Positions 25,079-33,307 of a stretch of DNA of 64,000 nt are shown here, in pieces; position 1 is the first letter of the stretch, and the number at the start of each line of letters is the position of its first letter. Both the position numbers and the translations under genes were made by a program. The stretch spans positions 62,001 to 126,000 of the forward strand of contig JALCRM010000002.1 in NCBI GenBank assembly GCA_022652545.1, written 5' to 3'. Source of the stretch: Lachnospiraceae bacterium (GTDB lineage Bacteria > Bacillota > Clostridia > Lachnospirales > Lachnospiraceae). The notes below the pieces were generated by a model. It did no database searches. It had not been told where the DNA came from and saw nothing but the letters and a program-made list of their open reading frames with translations.

Positions 25079-25084
25079 TATAAT
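25079..25084 (+). promoter_or_regulatory. Possible -10 box for the zinc-ribbon/TM2 gene
   Basis: TATAAT in an AT-rich stretch, 53 bp before the ATG at 25138. No convincing -35 is seen at 16-18 nt. Confidence 0.35.
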
Positions 25085-25137
25085 AAAATTAATTATGATA
25101 CAATCCGGGCGGAAAACCGGATACAGGGGGAGAAAAG

Positions 25138-25596
25138 ATGCCATATTGCAGACAGTGCGGAGCACAGGTGCCGGAAGGCCAGACATTCTGCGGGAACTGC
25201 GGCTGTCCGGTGAACGGGACGAATGCCGGAGGGGCCCAGCAGGGACCGCAGTACGGAAATGCACAGCAGAACACGCAGAACGCATGGTCAGGGCAGGCAT
25301 CGATGCCATACGGGAGTACGCCGCCCCAGCCGTTTGCGCGCGGCGTTTATTATTTCGGCAACGACGGGCGCCCGGTGAAAAGCAAAGTTACGGCTGGCAT
25401 ACTGGGGATACTGCTGGGAGACCTGGGCATTCATGAATTCTATCTTGAGAACATCGGACTCGGCATTCTGATGCTGCTGTTCTGCTGGACAGCGATCCCC
25501 GGGATCATCGGTCTGATCCAGGGGATCATATACCTTTCGGAATCAGATGAGCAGTTTGCCCTTAAGAATAACGTAAGAGTGGAAGTGGTTCGCTGA
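25138..25596 (+). CDS. Zinc-ribbon and TM2-domain membrane protein
   Basis: 152 residues. The N-terminus is a CxxC...CxxC zinc ribbon (Cys4, 7, 18, 21). A Gly/Gln/Asn-rich linker (~27-65) follows, then a TM2 domain of two TM helices joined by a short loop (GILGILLGDLGIHEFYL... and GLIQGIIYLSE). A GGGAG site precedes the ATG. TM2 proteins are widespread in Clostridia with no settled function. It converges on the aminotransferase gene with 20 bp between them. Confidence 0.88.
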   Translation: MPYCRQCGAQVPEGQTFCGNCGCPVNGTNAGGAQQGPQYGNAQQNTQNAWSGQASMPYGSTPPQPFARGVYYFGNDGRPVKSKVTAGILGILLGDLGIHEFYLENIGLGILMLLFCWTAIPGIIGLIQGIIYLSESDEQFALKNNVRVEVVR

Positions 25597-25616
25597 GGCC
25601 GCCTCTGCGGAGAACG

Positions 25617-26777
25617 TCAGCGCTTCATTTTCGGCAGATCGGCAAGACGCGTCAGGGCTTCCCGGAGGGTCTCATCTTTTTTCGCAAAGTGCAGCCGGAT
25701 CAGGCTGTGTTCCTCTTCGCGGAAGAAACTGGAGCCCGGCACTGCCCCGACGCCTACCTTGCGTGCCAGGTCTTCGCAGAAGGTCAGGTCGCTTTCGTAG
25801 CCGAATTCAGAGATATCGACCATGACATAGTAGGCTCCCTGCGGCGTGGTATGCCGGATCCCCAGGCTGTCCAGCCCGCCCAGGAAAAGATCCCTTTTAT
25901 GTGTATACAGATCCTGCAGATCCCGGTAGTAATCGTCGCCGAGGCGCAGTCCCGTGACCGCTGCCTCCTGAAGAGGGGCGGCGGCGCCGACTGTCAGGAA
26001 ATCGTGTACCTTGCGCGCTGTTTCCGTGATGCGTGCCGGCGCTATGATATAGCCCAGACGCCATCCCGTGAAGGAGTATGTTTTGGAAAGGGAGCTGCAG
26101 GTGAGAGTGCGTTCCCACATGTCCGGCAGCGTATTGAAACTGATATGCGCATTCGGCGCATAGACGATGTGCTCGTAAACTTCGTCCGTGATGACGTAGG
26201 TATCGTATTTTTCCGCAAGGCCCGCGATCAGCGTCAGCTCTTCCCTCGTAAAGACCTTTCCGGAAGGGTTGGAAGGATTGCAGAGTATGAGCGCCTTCGG
26301 ATGTTTGCGGAAAGCGTCCTCCAGTACTTCCGGGTCGAAGGAAAAGTCCGGCGGGTTCAGGGGAACGTAGACCGGCACCGCACCGGAGAGAATCGTATCG
26401 GCCCCGTAGTTTTCGTAAAAGGGCGAAAAGATGATCACTTTGTCACCGGGATCGACGACTGTCATCATGGCGCACATCATGGCTTCGGTGCTGCCGCAGG
26501 TCACGACGATCTCCGAATCGGGATCGATCTTTCGTCCGCTGAAATGTTCCTGTTTTGCCGCCAGGGCTTCACGGAAATTCTGTGCACCCCAGGTGATGGA
26601 ATACTGGTTGTAGCCCTCGTAGGCGACTTCCGCAAGCCGGTCGAGAATGACCTTCGGCGGGTCAAAATCCGGAAAGCCCTGCGAAAGATTGACGGCGCCG
26701 TATTTGTTTGAGATCCGTGTCATCCGCCGGATCACGGAATCGGTAAAACTGCGGGTGCGGTTTGAAAGTTCCTGCAT
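25617..26777 (-). CDS. Class I/II PLP-dependent aminotransferase
   Basis: 386 residues, fold-type I. The PLP lysine is K232 in SSLSKTYSFTGWRLGY. NPSNPSGK binds the cofactor/substrate region, TDEVYEHIVY carries the Asp and Tyr, and a late Arg appears in IRLHFAKK. The N-terminal pattern NLSQGFPDFDPP is that of the aspartate/kynurenine/methionine aminotransferase group. Substrate cannot be assigned from motifs. It is divergent from the glycan locus and appears monocistronic. Confidence 0.9.
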   Translation of the reverse strand: MQELSNRTRSFTDSVIRRMTRISNKYGAVNLSQGFPDFDPPKVILDRLAEVAYEGYNQYSITWGAQNFREALAAKQEHFSGRKIDPDSEIVVTCGSTEAMMCAMMTVVDPGDKVIIFSPFYENYGADTILSGAVPVYVPLNPPDFSFDPEVLEDAFRKHPKALILCNPSNPSGKVFTREELTLIAGLAEKYDTYVITDEVYEHIVYAPNAHISFNTLPDMWERTLTCSSLSKTYSFTGWRLGYIIAPARITETARKVHDFLTVGAAAPLQEAAVTGLRLGDDYYRDLQDLYTHKRDLFLGGLDSLGIRHTTPQGAYYVMVDISEFGYESDLTFCEDLARKVGVGAVPGSSFFREEEHSLIRLHFAKKDETLREALTRLADLPKMKR

Positions 26778-26941
26778 AGCCGGCTGTTTTCTCCTTCTTC
26801 TCTTCGCGCTTCTTAACGCGGTACGGCTGCTTTGTACTGCAGCCTGTCTTCGTTTTCCTTTTCGCAGTCATTATAACAGCATTGCCTGGATCCCGCTTTA
26901 CAAAGGCTGTATGCGCCGGACTGCGGCCCTCAGGTAGTTTA

Positions 26942-26950
26942 TGCTATAAT
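26942..26950 (+). promoter_or_regulatory. Extended -10 promoter of the surface-glycan locus
   Basis: TGC-TATAAT is a consensus extended -10 box; the -35 region is poor. Downstream the leader has a GC-rich inverted repeat and a small hairpin CCCGC-GGCA-GCGGG (26997-27010) that runs straight into GGAGG (27011-27015), the ribosome site of the first gene at 27021. Confidence 0.7.
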
Positions 26951-27020
26951 CAGATACCAAAGGATCCTGAATTTCGGGGCCGGCGTCCGGCCGGCGCCCG
27001 CGGCAGCGGGGGAGGTTCTT

Positions 27021-27722
27021 ATGAAAGCATTGGCGATCATCACCGCAAGGGGCGGCAGCAAGCGCATTCCGCGAAAGAATATCAGGCTGTTCAACGGGCA
27101 GCCGATCATGAACTATTCGATCAGGGCGGCGCTGGAAAGCGGCATTTTTGAGGAAGTGATGGTATCCACCGACGACAGGGAGATCGCGGAGATCGCAGTG
27201 GCTGCCGGCGCTTCGGTACCGTTCCTGCGTTCGGAGAAAACGGCATCCGACACGGCCACGACCGCGGACGTCCTGCTGGAAGTGCTGTCGGCGTACGAGG
27301 TCACCGGTAAAAATTTTGAATACGGCTGCTGCATCTATCCGACGGCGCCCTTCATAACGGCCGGAAAGCTAAAGGAGGCCATGGACATACTGGTGAAAAG
27401 CGGTGCGGAATCGATCGTGCCGATGACGGAGTTCACCTATCCTCCGCAGCGGGGCCTCTACATCGATGAAGCGGGGGAAGTCAGGATGCTGCACCCCGAA
27501 TACGCCGCGACACGCAGCCAGGATCTGCAGAAGCAGTATCACGAATGCGGGATGTTTTACATTTTCCGCACGGATGCTTTTAAAGAACAGAAGGATACCA
27601 CAATGCGCCATTCCGTGCCGTTCCTGATCGATCCGTCCGAAGAACAGGACATCGATACCGAGAGCGACTGGCTGCTGGCGGAAATGAAATACCGCTTTCT
27701 GAAGGAGCAGAACAGACTATGA
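27021..27722 (+). CDS. pseF: Pseudaminic acid cytidylyltransferase
   Basis: 233 residues of the CMP-nonulosonate synthetase family. The nucleotide-binding motif ARGGSKRIPRKNI is at the N-terminus, followed by STDDREIAEIA and CCIYPTAPF. The form of the motif (SKRIPRKN) and the length favour the pseudaminic-acid enzyme over NeuA. It activates the sugar acid with CTP to CMP-Pse. It is the first gene of the locus and overlaps the next by ATGA. Confidence 0.9.
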   Translation: MKALAIITARGGSKRIPRKNIRLFNGQPIMNYSIRAALESGIFEEVMVSTDDREIAEIAVAAGASVPFLRSEKTASDTATTADVLLEVLSAYEVTGKNFEYGCCIYPTAPFITAGKLKEAMDILVKSGAESIVPMTEFTYPPQRGLYIDEAGEVRMLHPEYAATRSQDLQKQYHECGMFYIFRTDAFKEQKDTTMRHSVPFLIDPSEEQDIDTESDWLLAEMKYRFLKEQNRL

Positions 27723-28768
27723 AACTTGAAGAATGCCTGAAACAGCACCGGGCGTATGTCATTGCGGAGATGTCGGCCAATCACGGCGGTTCGCTCGAAA
27801 GGGCGCTGGAGATCGTGGAAGCCGCAGCCGGAGCCGGTGCGGACTGTGTCAAAACACAGACGTACACCGCCGATACGATCACAATGGATTCGGACACCGA
27901 GCCCTTCCGGATACACGGCGGGCTCTGGGACGGCTATGTGCTGCACGACCTCTATAAGGAGGCCTACACACCGTGGGAGTGGATGGAACCCATACGCGAG
28001 AAGTGTGCGGCGTGCGGAGTGGACTTCCTTTCCACGCCTTTCGACGGGACATCCGTGGATCTTCTGGAAAAGATGCAGGTGGAAGCCTACAAGATCGCAT
28101 CGATGGAACTGGTCGATATCCCGCTGATCCGGCGCATTGCAGAGACAGGTCGGCCGATCATCCTGTCCACAGGCATGGGGACGGAAGAAGAGATCGCCGA
28201 AGCGCTCGCTGCGGCGCGTGCGGAAGGCTGTCCGGAGATCATCCTTCTGAAGTGCTGTACGGTCTATCCGTCTGTTTCTTCGGACCTCAATCTGCGTACG
28301 ATCCCCGATATGCGGGAACGCTTCGGCGTGCCGGTCGGCCTCAGCGACCATTCGATGGGCGCGACGGCAGCGATCGCTGCGGCGGCGCTCGGCGCGGCCG
28401 TCATAGAAAAGCACTTCTGTCTGAGCCGCAAGATCAGGACGGCTGACTGCGAGTTCTCGATGGAGCCGGCGGAGTTTGCGGAGATGGTCAAGGGCATACA
28501 CGACTGCGAAAAAGCGCTGGGCAGCGTGTTTTACGGACCCACGCCGGACGAGGCGGGAGAATTCACGAACCGCCGTTCCCTTTTCGTGGTAAAGAACGTG
28601 GCCGAAGGCGAGACCTTTACACCGGAAAATGTACGCAGTATACGCCCCTACAACGGGCTGAAGCCGAAATACTATGACCAGGTGATCGGCAGGCAGGCAA
28701 CGCAGGCGATCCGTGCCGGCACGCCTCTCACATTCGGTCTGGTCAGCGGAATGACAGCGGAGGACTGA
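27719..28768 (+). CDS. pseI: Pseudaminic acid synthase (NeuB family)
   Basis: 349 residues. The NeuB TIM barrel (~1-280) has AEMSANHGGSLERAL near the start, CVKTQTYTADT, STPFDGTSVDLLE and VGLSDHSMG. A C-terminal SAF/antifreeze-like domain (NRRSLFVVKNVAEGE...) completes it. It condenses 2,4-diacetamido-2,4,6-trideoxy-L-altrose with phosphoenolpyruvate. The start overlaps the pseF stop. Confidence 0.92.
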   Translation: MKLEECLKQHRAYVIAEMSANHGGSLERALEIVEAAAGAGADCVKTQTYTADTITMDSDTEPFRIHGGLWDGYVLHDLYKEAYTPWEWMEPIREKCAACGVDFLSTPFDGTSVDLLEKMQVEAYKIASMELVDIPLIRRIAETGRPIILSTGMGTEEEIAEALAAARAEGCPEIILLKCCTVYPSVSSDLNLRTIPDMRERFGVPVGLSDHSMGATAAIAAAALGAAVIEKHFCLSRKIRTADCEFSMEPAEFAEMVKGIHDCEKALGSVFYGPTPDEAGEFTNRRSLFVVKNVAEGETFTPENVRSIRPYNGLKPKYYDQVIGRQATQAIRAGTPLTFGLVSGMTAED

Positions 28769-28773
28769 AAGCC

Positions 28774-29904
28774 TTGCGGACAAGCCCCGGCAAAACAGGA
28801 TATCCCCCGATCGGGATCCGCTGCGACGTCAACGATACCGTCGCCACGGGGCACTTCATGCGCTGCGCCACGATCGCAGACGGGCTCCGTGCGGCAGGGA
28901 GAAATGTGCTTTTCCTTTCGGCGGACGAGGGCACGGCGGAGGCTGCCGGAGAGCGGGGGTTTGCCTGCCGTGTGCTGGGCACCGACTGGGAACGGCCGGA
29001 AACGGAGACGGAGATACTTTCCGCCGTCCTGAAGGAAAACGGCATCCGCGCGGTCCTGGCGGATTCCTACAGGCTGGGGGCAGACTGGTTCGCGGCGCTC
29101 CGCAGCCAGGGCGTGCGGGCCATGTATTTTGACGATACGGAGAGGCCTGCCCTTCCCGTAGATACGATCGTAAATTACAGCCCCTGTGCAGTCGGCAAAG
29201 GATACGCGGAAAGATACGCAGGCAGTGCGGTGAAGCTCCTGCTGGGCCCCGCCTATGTGCCGCTGCGCCCGCAGTTCTGTGTTACGGCAGACAGAAAAGA
29301 CGAAAAGCCGGGGCACGGGCCGGCCTTTCTGCTTACGACGGGAGGCACGGATCCGCTGGAGATCACGGACCACATCCTGCACGCGCTGCAGAGACTTTTT
29401 CCCGCACAGGCGGCGCCTTCCGCAGGGTCTCCTGCTTTGACCGTACGCATTCTGGCCGGCAGATATTACAGGGAATCCGATTATGTCAAAACACTCTGCG
29501 CGCGGGCGGACGGTCCGCTGCGCGTTGAACTGCACCGCGGCGTCACGGACGTCGCCTCGCTCATGCAGACCTGCACGGCAGGCATCACGCCCGGTTCCAC
29601 GACACTGTACGAGCTGTGCGCCTGCGGGGTGCCCGGTGTGAGTTATATTTTTGCCGACAACCAGAAGGCGGATGCGGTGTGGTTCCACGAAGCGGGGCTC
29701 ATCCCGTACGCAGGCGATTTCCGGGAGGACCCGGAGGAAACGGCTGCAGCGATCTGCAGGCTCACCGCAAAGATCCTGTCGGAAAGTGCGAAGGAGCGGG
29801 CAGAGGCCGGCAGGAGGCTTTCCGGCCTGATCGACGGCCGGGGCGCGCAGCGCCTTACAGAAGCGCTGTGTGCACTTTCAGACGGCAGCGGAGGTTCGGT
29901 ATGA
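28774..29904 (+). CDS. pseG: UDP-sugar hydrolase of the pseudaminic acid pathway
   Basis: 376 residues from a TTG start at 28774, which has GGAGG 10 nt upstream. A GT-B-like fold: N-terminal GIRCDVNDTVATGHFMRC with the GHxxRC signature of PseG, MYFDDTERP, then a C-terminal nucleotide domain with LLTTGGTDP and ITPGSTTLYELCACGVP. PseG removes UDP from UDP-2,4-diacetamido-2,4,6-trideoxy-L-altrose, giving the substrate of the preceding synthase. Overlaps the next gene by ATGA. Confidence 0.88.
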   Translation: MRTSPGKTGYPPIGIRCDVNDTVATGHFMRCATIADGLRAAGRNVLFLSADEGTAEAAGERGFACRVLGTDWERPETETEILSAVLKENGIRAVLADSYRLGADWFAALRSQGVRAMYFDDTERPALPVDTIVNYSPCAVGKGYAERYAGSAVKLLLGPAYVPLRPQFCVTADRKDEKPGHGPAFLLTTGGTDPLEITDHILHALQRLFPAQAAPSAGSPALTVRILAGRYYRESDYVKTLCARADGPLRVELHRGVTDVASLMQTCTAGITPGSTTLYELCACGVPGVSYIFADNQKADAVWFHEAGLIPYAGDFREDPEETAAAICRLTAKILSESAKERAEAGRRLSGLIDGRGAQRLTEALCALSDGSGGSV

Positions 29905-31121
29905 AAAAGATCTTCATTCTCGGCGGCAGTATGCTGCAGGTCCCGGCGATCCGGAAAGCGAAGGAAAAAGGCCTGTACGTCTATGTCCTCGATTACGACA
30001 AGGCTGCGGCGGGTATCCCGCTGGCAGACGAATTTCTTTGCATCAGCACGATAGACCGCGAGGCGGTGCTGGAAGCAGCCCGCCGGTATGCGCCGGACTA
30101 CATCATCACTTCGACGAGCGACATGCCCGTGCGCACGGTCGCGTGGGTCAACGAACAGCTGGGACGGCCGAACGACCTTTCCCTCGAAGACGCCGTTGCG
30201 GCGACGGACAAGGCAGCCATGCGCAGGCGCATGAGCGAATGCGGCGTACCCGTGCCTGCGTTCCACATCCTGCACAGTGCGGAGGAACTGGAGAAATGTG
30301 CGCAGGCCATGCCCGCGCGCTTCGTCCTCAAGCCGGCTGACAACGCGGCCAGCCGCGGGGTCGTTCTCATTGAAAAATCTTCGCACCCGGATTACGCGGC
30401 GCTCTATGATTTTACAAAGAAATACAGCCGCAGCGGCGAAGTGCTGGCGGAGGAGTTCATGACCGGGCCCGAGGTGAGCGTGGAGTCCTTCACGGTGGAC
30501 GATGTGACGCACATCGTGACGATCACGGACAAAATGGTCACGGAGCTGCCCTATTTCGTAGAGACAGGGCATACAGAGCCGAGCCGCCTGCCGGAGGCCG
30601 CACAGAGAGACATCCGCGGCGTCACGCTGGCCGCTGTTTCCGCACTGCACCTGCACAACGGTCCTACTCACACAGAGATCAAGGTGACGCCGGACGGGGC
30701 AAAACTCGTCGAAATAGCGGCGCGCCTCGGGGGTGATTTCATTACCTCGAAGCTCGTCCCGCTGTCGAGCGGCGTGGATCTGATCGACTGCAGCCTGTCT
30801 TCCGTACTGGGAGAACCGGTCCGCTGGGAACGCACCCTGTCGCGCGGCGCTGCGATCCGGTATATTCAGGCGCCGGAAGGGCGCATCGTCAGTGTGGAAG
30901 GAACAGCGGAGGCGGAGAGCATACCGGGCGTGTGCGAAGTCGTCATGTACAGAAAAGCCGGTGAACTGGCGCCGCAGCTGCGAAGCTCCGGCGACCGCCT
31001 GGGTCACGTGATCGCGTGCGCGGAAGATGCCGATGCGGCCGAACGCACCTGCAATGCCGCACTCGCATGTATAAAGGTGCACACTGAGAAACCCTGCGAT
31101 GCCCCGGAACGGGGCGTCTGA
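29901..31121 (+). CDS. ATP-grasp ligase-like protein
   Basis: 406 residues from the ATG at 29901 (CGGAGG upstream). The N-terminus is a pre-ATP-grasp fold (FILGGSMLQVPAIRKAKEKG). The ATP-grasp domain follows, with ARFVLKPADNAASRGV, EEFMTGPEVSVE and EIAARLGGDF (metal-binding Glu). Family members form amide or thioester bonds using ATP. Lying between the last Pse enzyme and a DegT-like gene, it may join an amino acid or other carboxylate to the sugar; the substrate is not predictable. Confidence 0.85.
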   Translation: MKKIFILGGSMLQVPAIRKAKEKGLYVYVLDYDKAAAGIPLADEFLCISTIDREAVLEAARRYAPDYIITSTSDMPVRTVAWVNEQLGRPNDLSLEDAVAATDKAAMRRRMSECGVPVPAFHILHSAEELEKCAQAMPARFVLKPADNAASRGVVLIEKSSHPDYAALYDFTKKYSRSGEVLAEEFMTGPEVSVESFTVDDVTHIVTITDKMVTELPYFVETGHTEPSRLPEAAQRDIRGVTLAAVSALHLHNGPTHTEIKVTPDGAKLVEIAARLGGDFITSKLVPLSSGVDLIDCSLSSVLGEPVRWERTLSRGAAIRYIQAPEGRIVSVEGTAEAESIPGVCEVVMYRKAGELAPQLRSSGDRLGHVIACAEDADAAERTCNAALACIKVHTEKPCDAPERGV

Positions 31122-31129
31122 GGAGGGCC

Positions 31130-32245
31130 ATGTACGAGATCGGAAGCGAATTCAATGATCAGGGACCGGTGAAGGAGGAAGACCTTTTTGCTCTCGTATC
31201 CGGACAGGGAGACGTGCGCGGGCTGCGCTGCGGCCGGGACGCCATCGGTTTTGCCGCCGCGGACATCCTGACCGGCACAGGTGCACAGGCACAGGATTTC
31301 CTGGTCCTGCTCCCTGCGCTCTCCTGCGATTCCATGTACCTGCCGTTCCGTGCTCACGGCATGAGGGTGGTTTTCTATGCGCTGAACCGCGACCTGACGC
31401 CGGATCTTTCTTCTCTCCGGCGGGCGCTGGAGGGACAGGACAGGGCGGTCGTGCTGCTGATCGACCTTTTCGGGATGGCGGATATCCGGCCGGCGGTGCG
31501 CGCGCTCCGTACATTTGCGCCGCAGGCCGTGCTCATCGAGGATGTGACGCAGCAGCTGCCGGATCCCGGCGCCTGGGCCGAAGACGTCGACTACCGCGTC
31601 GGCAGCATCCGCAAGTGGCTGGGAGTGCCGGACGGCGCTTTCGCCGCCAGGCTGAAGGGCTGTTTTGCCGCTTCTCCGGAAGAAGGGGAGACGGCCTTCA
31701 CCACGCTGCGTGCGCGCGCGCTCCGGCAGAAGACGGAGTACCTTCAAAGCGGCGGCAGTGCACTCAAAAGTGAGTTCCGGAGAACCTTTGCGGAAGCAGA
31801 GAGTTCTTTGGACGACGGGGCCTGCCCGCGTGCGATGACGCCGCAAAGCAGGGAGCGTCTGGCGCAGGTGGATATAGGCAGGATAAGGAGCAGCAGACGG
31901 GCAAACTATGAGACACTGCGGAGTTTTCTTACCGCGATGCCGGCCTGCGGAAAACTGTTCCGGATCCCGGGGGAGATCCCGGAGGGGATCACGCCTTTCA
32001 TGCTGCCGGTCGTCCTGCAGCCTCCCTTTTCGGGAGACAGGGACGGCTTTGAAAAGCGTCTGGCAGAACGCGGCATCTATGCGCCGGTGCTGTGGCCGAT
32101 CGCCGGGGAGGCCGCGGCGGTGTGTCCGGTCTCAGCCGATTTTTCGGCGCATATGCTGGCCTTCTGGATCGACCAGAGGTACGGCCGGAGCGACATGGAA
32201 CAGACAGCCGGGATCTTTGCGGACGAACTGGAAAAGGGGATCTGA
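31130..32245 (+). CDS. DegT/DnrJ-like PLP-dependent protein
   Basis: 371 residues. Fold-type I PLP enzyme of the sugar-aminotransferase group: an early GRDAIGFAAADIL, an Asp pair in IEDVTQQLPD for the pyridine nitrogen, and a lysine K162 in SIRKWLGVPDGAF. The C-terminal half is diverged from classical sugar aminotransferases. AGGAGGG precedes the ATG. It could aminate a keto-sugar for the glycan, but the divergence makes a different reaction possible. Confidence 0.7.
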   Translation: MYEIGSEFNDQGPVKEEDLFALVSGQGDVRGLRCGRDAIGFAAADILTGTGAQAQDFLVLLPALSCDSMYLPFRAHGMRVVFYALNRDLTPDLSSLRRALEGQDRAVVLLIDLFGMADIRPAVRALRTFAPQAVLIEDVTQQLPDPGAWAEDVDYRVGSIRKWLGVPDGAFAARLKGCFAASPEEGETAFTTLRARALRQKTEYLQSGGSALKSEFRRTFAEAESSLDDGACPRAMTPQSRERLAQVDIGRIRSSRRANYETLRSFLTAMPACGKLFRIPGEIPEGITPFMLPVVLQPPFSGDRDGFEKRLAERGIYAPVLWPIAGEAAAVCPVSADFSAHMLAFWIDQRYGRSDMEQTAGIFADELEKGI

Positions 32246-33307
32246 ATGCTTCTCAGCGTGATCGTGCCGGTTTACAACATGGCAGCCGGCGACAAACTGA
32301 AATGGTGCCTCGATTCTCTGGTGGGGCAGACCCTGCCTGCGGGAAGCTACGAGATCATAGCCGTGGATGATGCTTCGACAGACGGGTCGCCTGCGATCCT
32401 GCGCCGGTATGCAGAAGCCTGGCCGGACAGATTCACCGCTGTTTTTTCAGAGAAGAACGGACACCAGGGCAGTGCCAAGAACATCGGTCTTGCACGTGCC
32501 AAAGGGGAATGGATCGGTTTTATCGACGCCGACGACTGGGTGACGCCGGACTTTTATGCGCGCCTGCTTGCGGAAGCGGACAGGACCGGTGCCGACATGG
32601 TCGGCTGCGATTACAGCCTGACGTCGGAACACAGCATGAAGATCGGGCAGGTCGTGCACAACAACACGCCGGAACAGACGGGGATCATGGACACCGCAAA
32701 ATACCGCCTGCTGCTGCTCGATACGGGAAGTCTCGTCGTCAAGATCTACCGCAGGCACATCATATACGGCGGGCAGGACGACGGCGCATTCCACCGCTTC
32801 TTCCCGGAAGGCATTTTTTATGAGGACAATGCCGTCAGCAACACCTGGATGCTGCGGGTGAAACATTTTGAATATATCAGGGAACCGATGTACTATTATT
32901 ACCAGCACGGATCCTCCACCGTACACACGATCTCCAGAAAGAACCTGGAGGACCGCATGACCGCGGGAAGAATGATCCTGACGGAGGCGAGGGACAACGG
33001 TTATCTCGAGACCTACCGGCCGGAGATCGAATTCCTCTACACGGTACTTTTTTATGTAAATACGCTCTTCTCCGCAATGCCGAGGGAGAGCCGCATCAGC
33101 GGCTGCTATCCGTTCACCGCGGCGCTTGCCGGGGAGATGAGGCAGGCGTTTCCGGACTTTATGGACAACCGGTATTACAGGGAACGCATCCATCCGGAGG
33201 AGAAAAAACTGATCGCGATGCAGATGCGCTCACAGCTGCTGTTTTACTGTTACTACAGACTGCTCTGGGCGTACAGGAATTTCAGGAAGAGACTGCGGCA
33301 TGCATGA
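32246..33307 (+). CDS. GT2-family glycosyltransferase
   Basis: 353 residues, GT-A fold. SVIVPVYN at the N-terminus, VDDASTDGS, then the DxD-like IDADDW. The C-terminus is helical and rich in basic residues and may sit at the membrane face. The ATG directly follows the previous TGA. It adds one sugar of the repeat unit; donor and acceptor unknown. Confidence 0.9.
   Translation: MLLSVIVPVYNMAAGDKLKWCLDSLVGQTLPAGSYEIIAVDDASTDGSPAILRRYAEAWPDRFTAVFSEKNGHQGSAKNIGLARAKGEWIGFIDADDWVTPDFYARLLAEADRTGADMVGCDYSLTSEHSMKIGQVVHNNTPEQTGIMDTAKYRLLLLDTGSLVVKIYRRHIIYGGQDDGAFHRFFPEGIFYEDNAVSNTWMLRVKHFEYIREPMYYYYQHGSSTVHTISRKNLEDRMTAGRMILTEARDNGYLETYRPEIEFLYTVLFYVNTLFSAMPRESRISGCYPFTAALAGEMRQAFPDFMDNRYYRERIHPEEKKLIAMQMRSQLLFYCYYRLLWAYRNFRKRLRHA

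Noticed and set aside
25591-25622. Inverted repeat CGCTGA...TCAGCG as a bidirectional terminator between convergent genes
   Set aside because: The stem is interrupted, overlaps coding ends, and no T-run follows directly on either strand; too weak to call.
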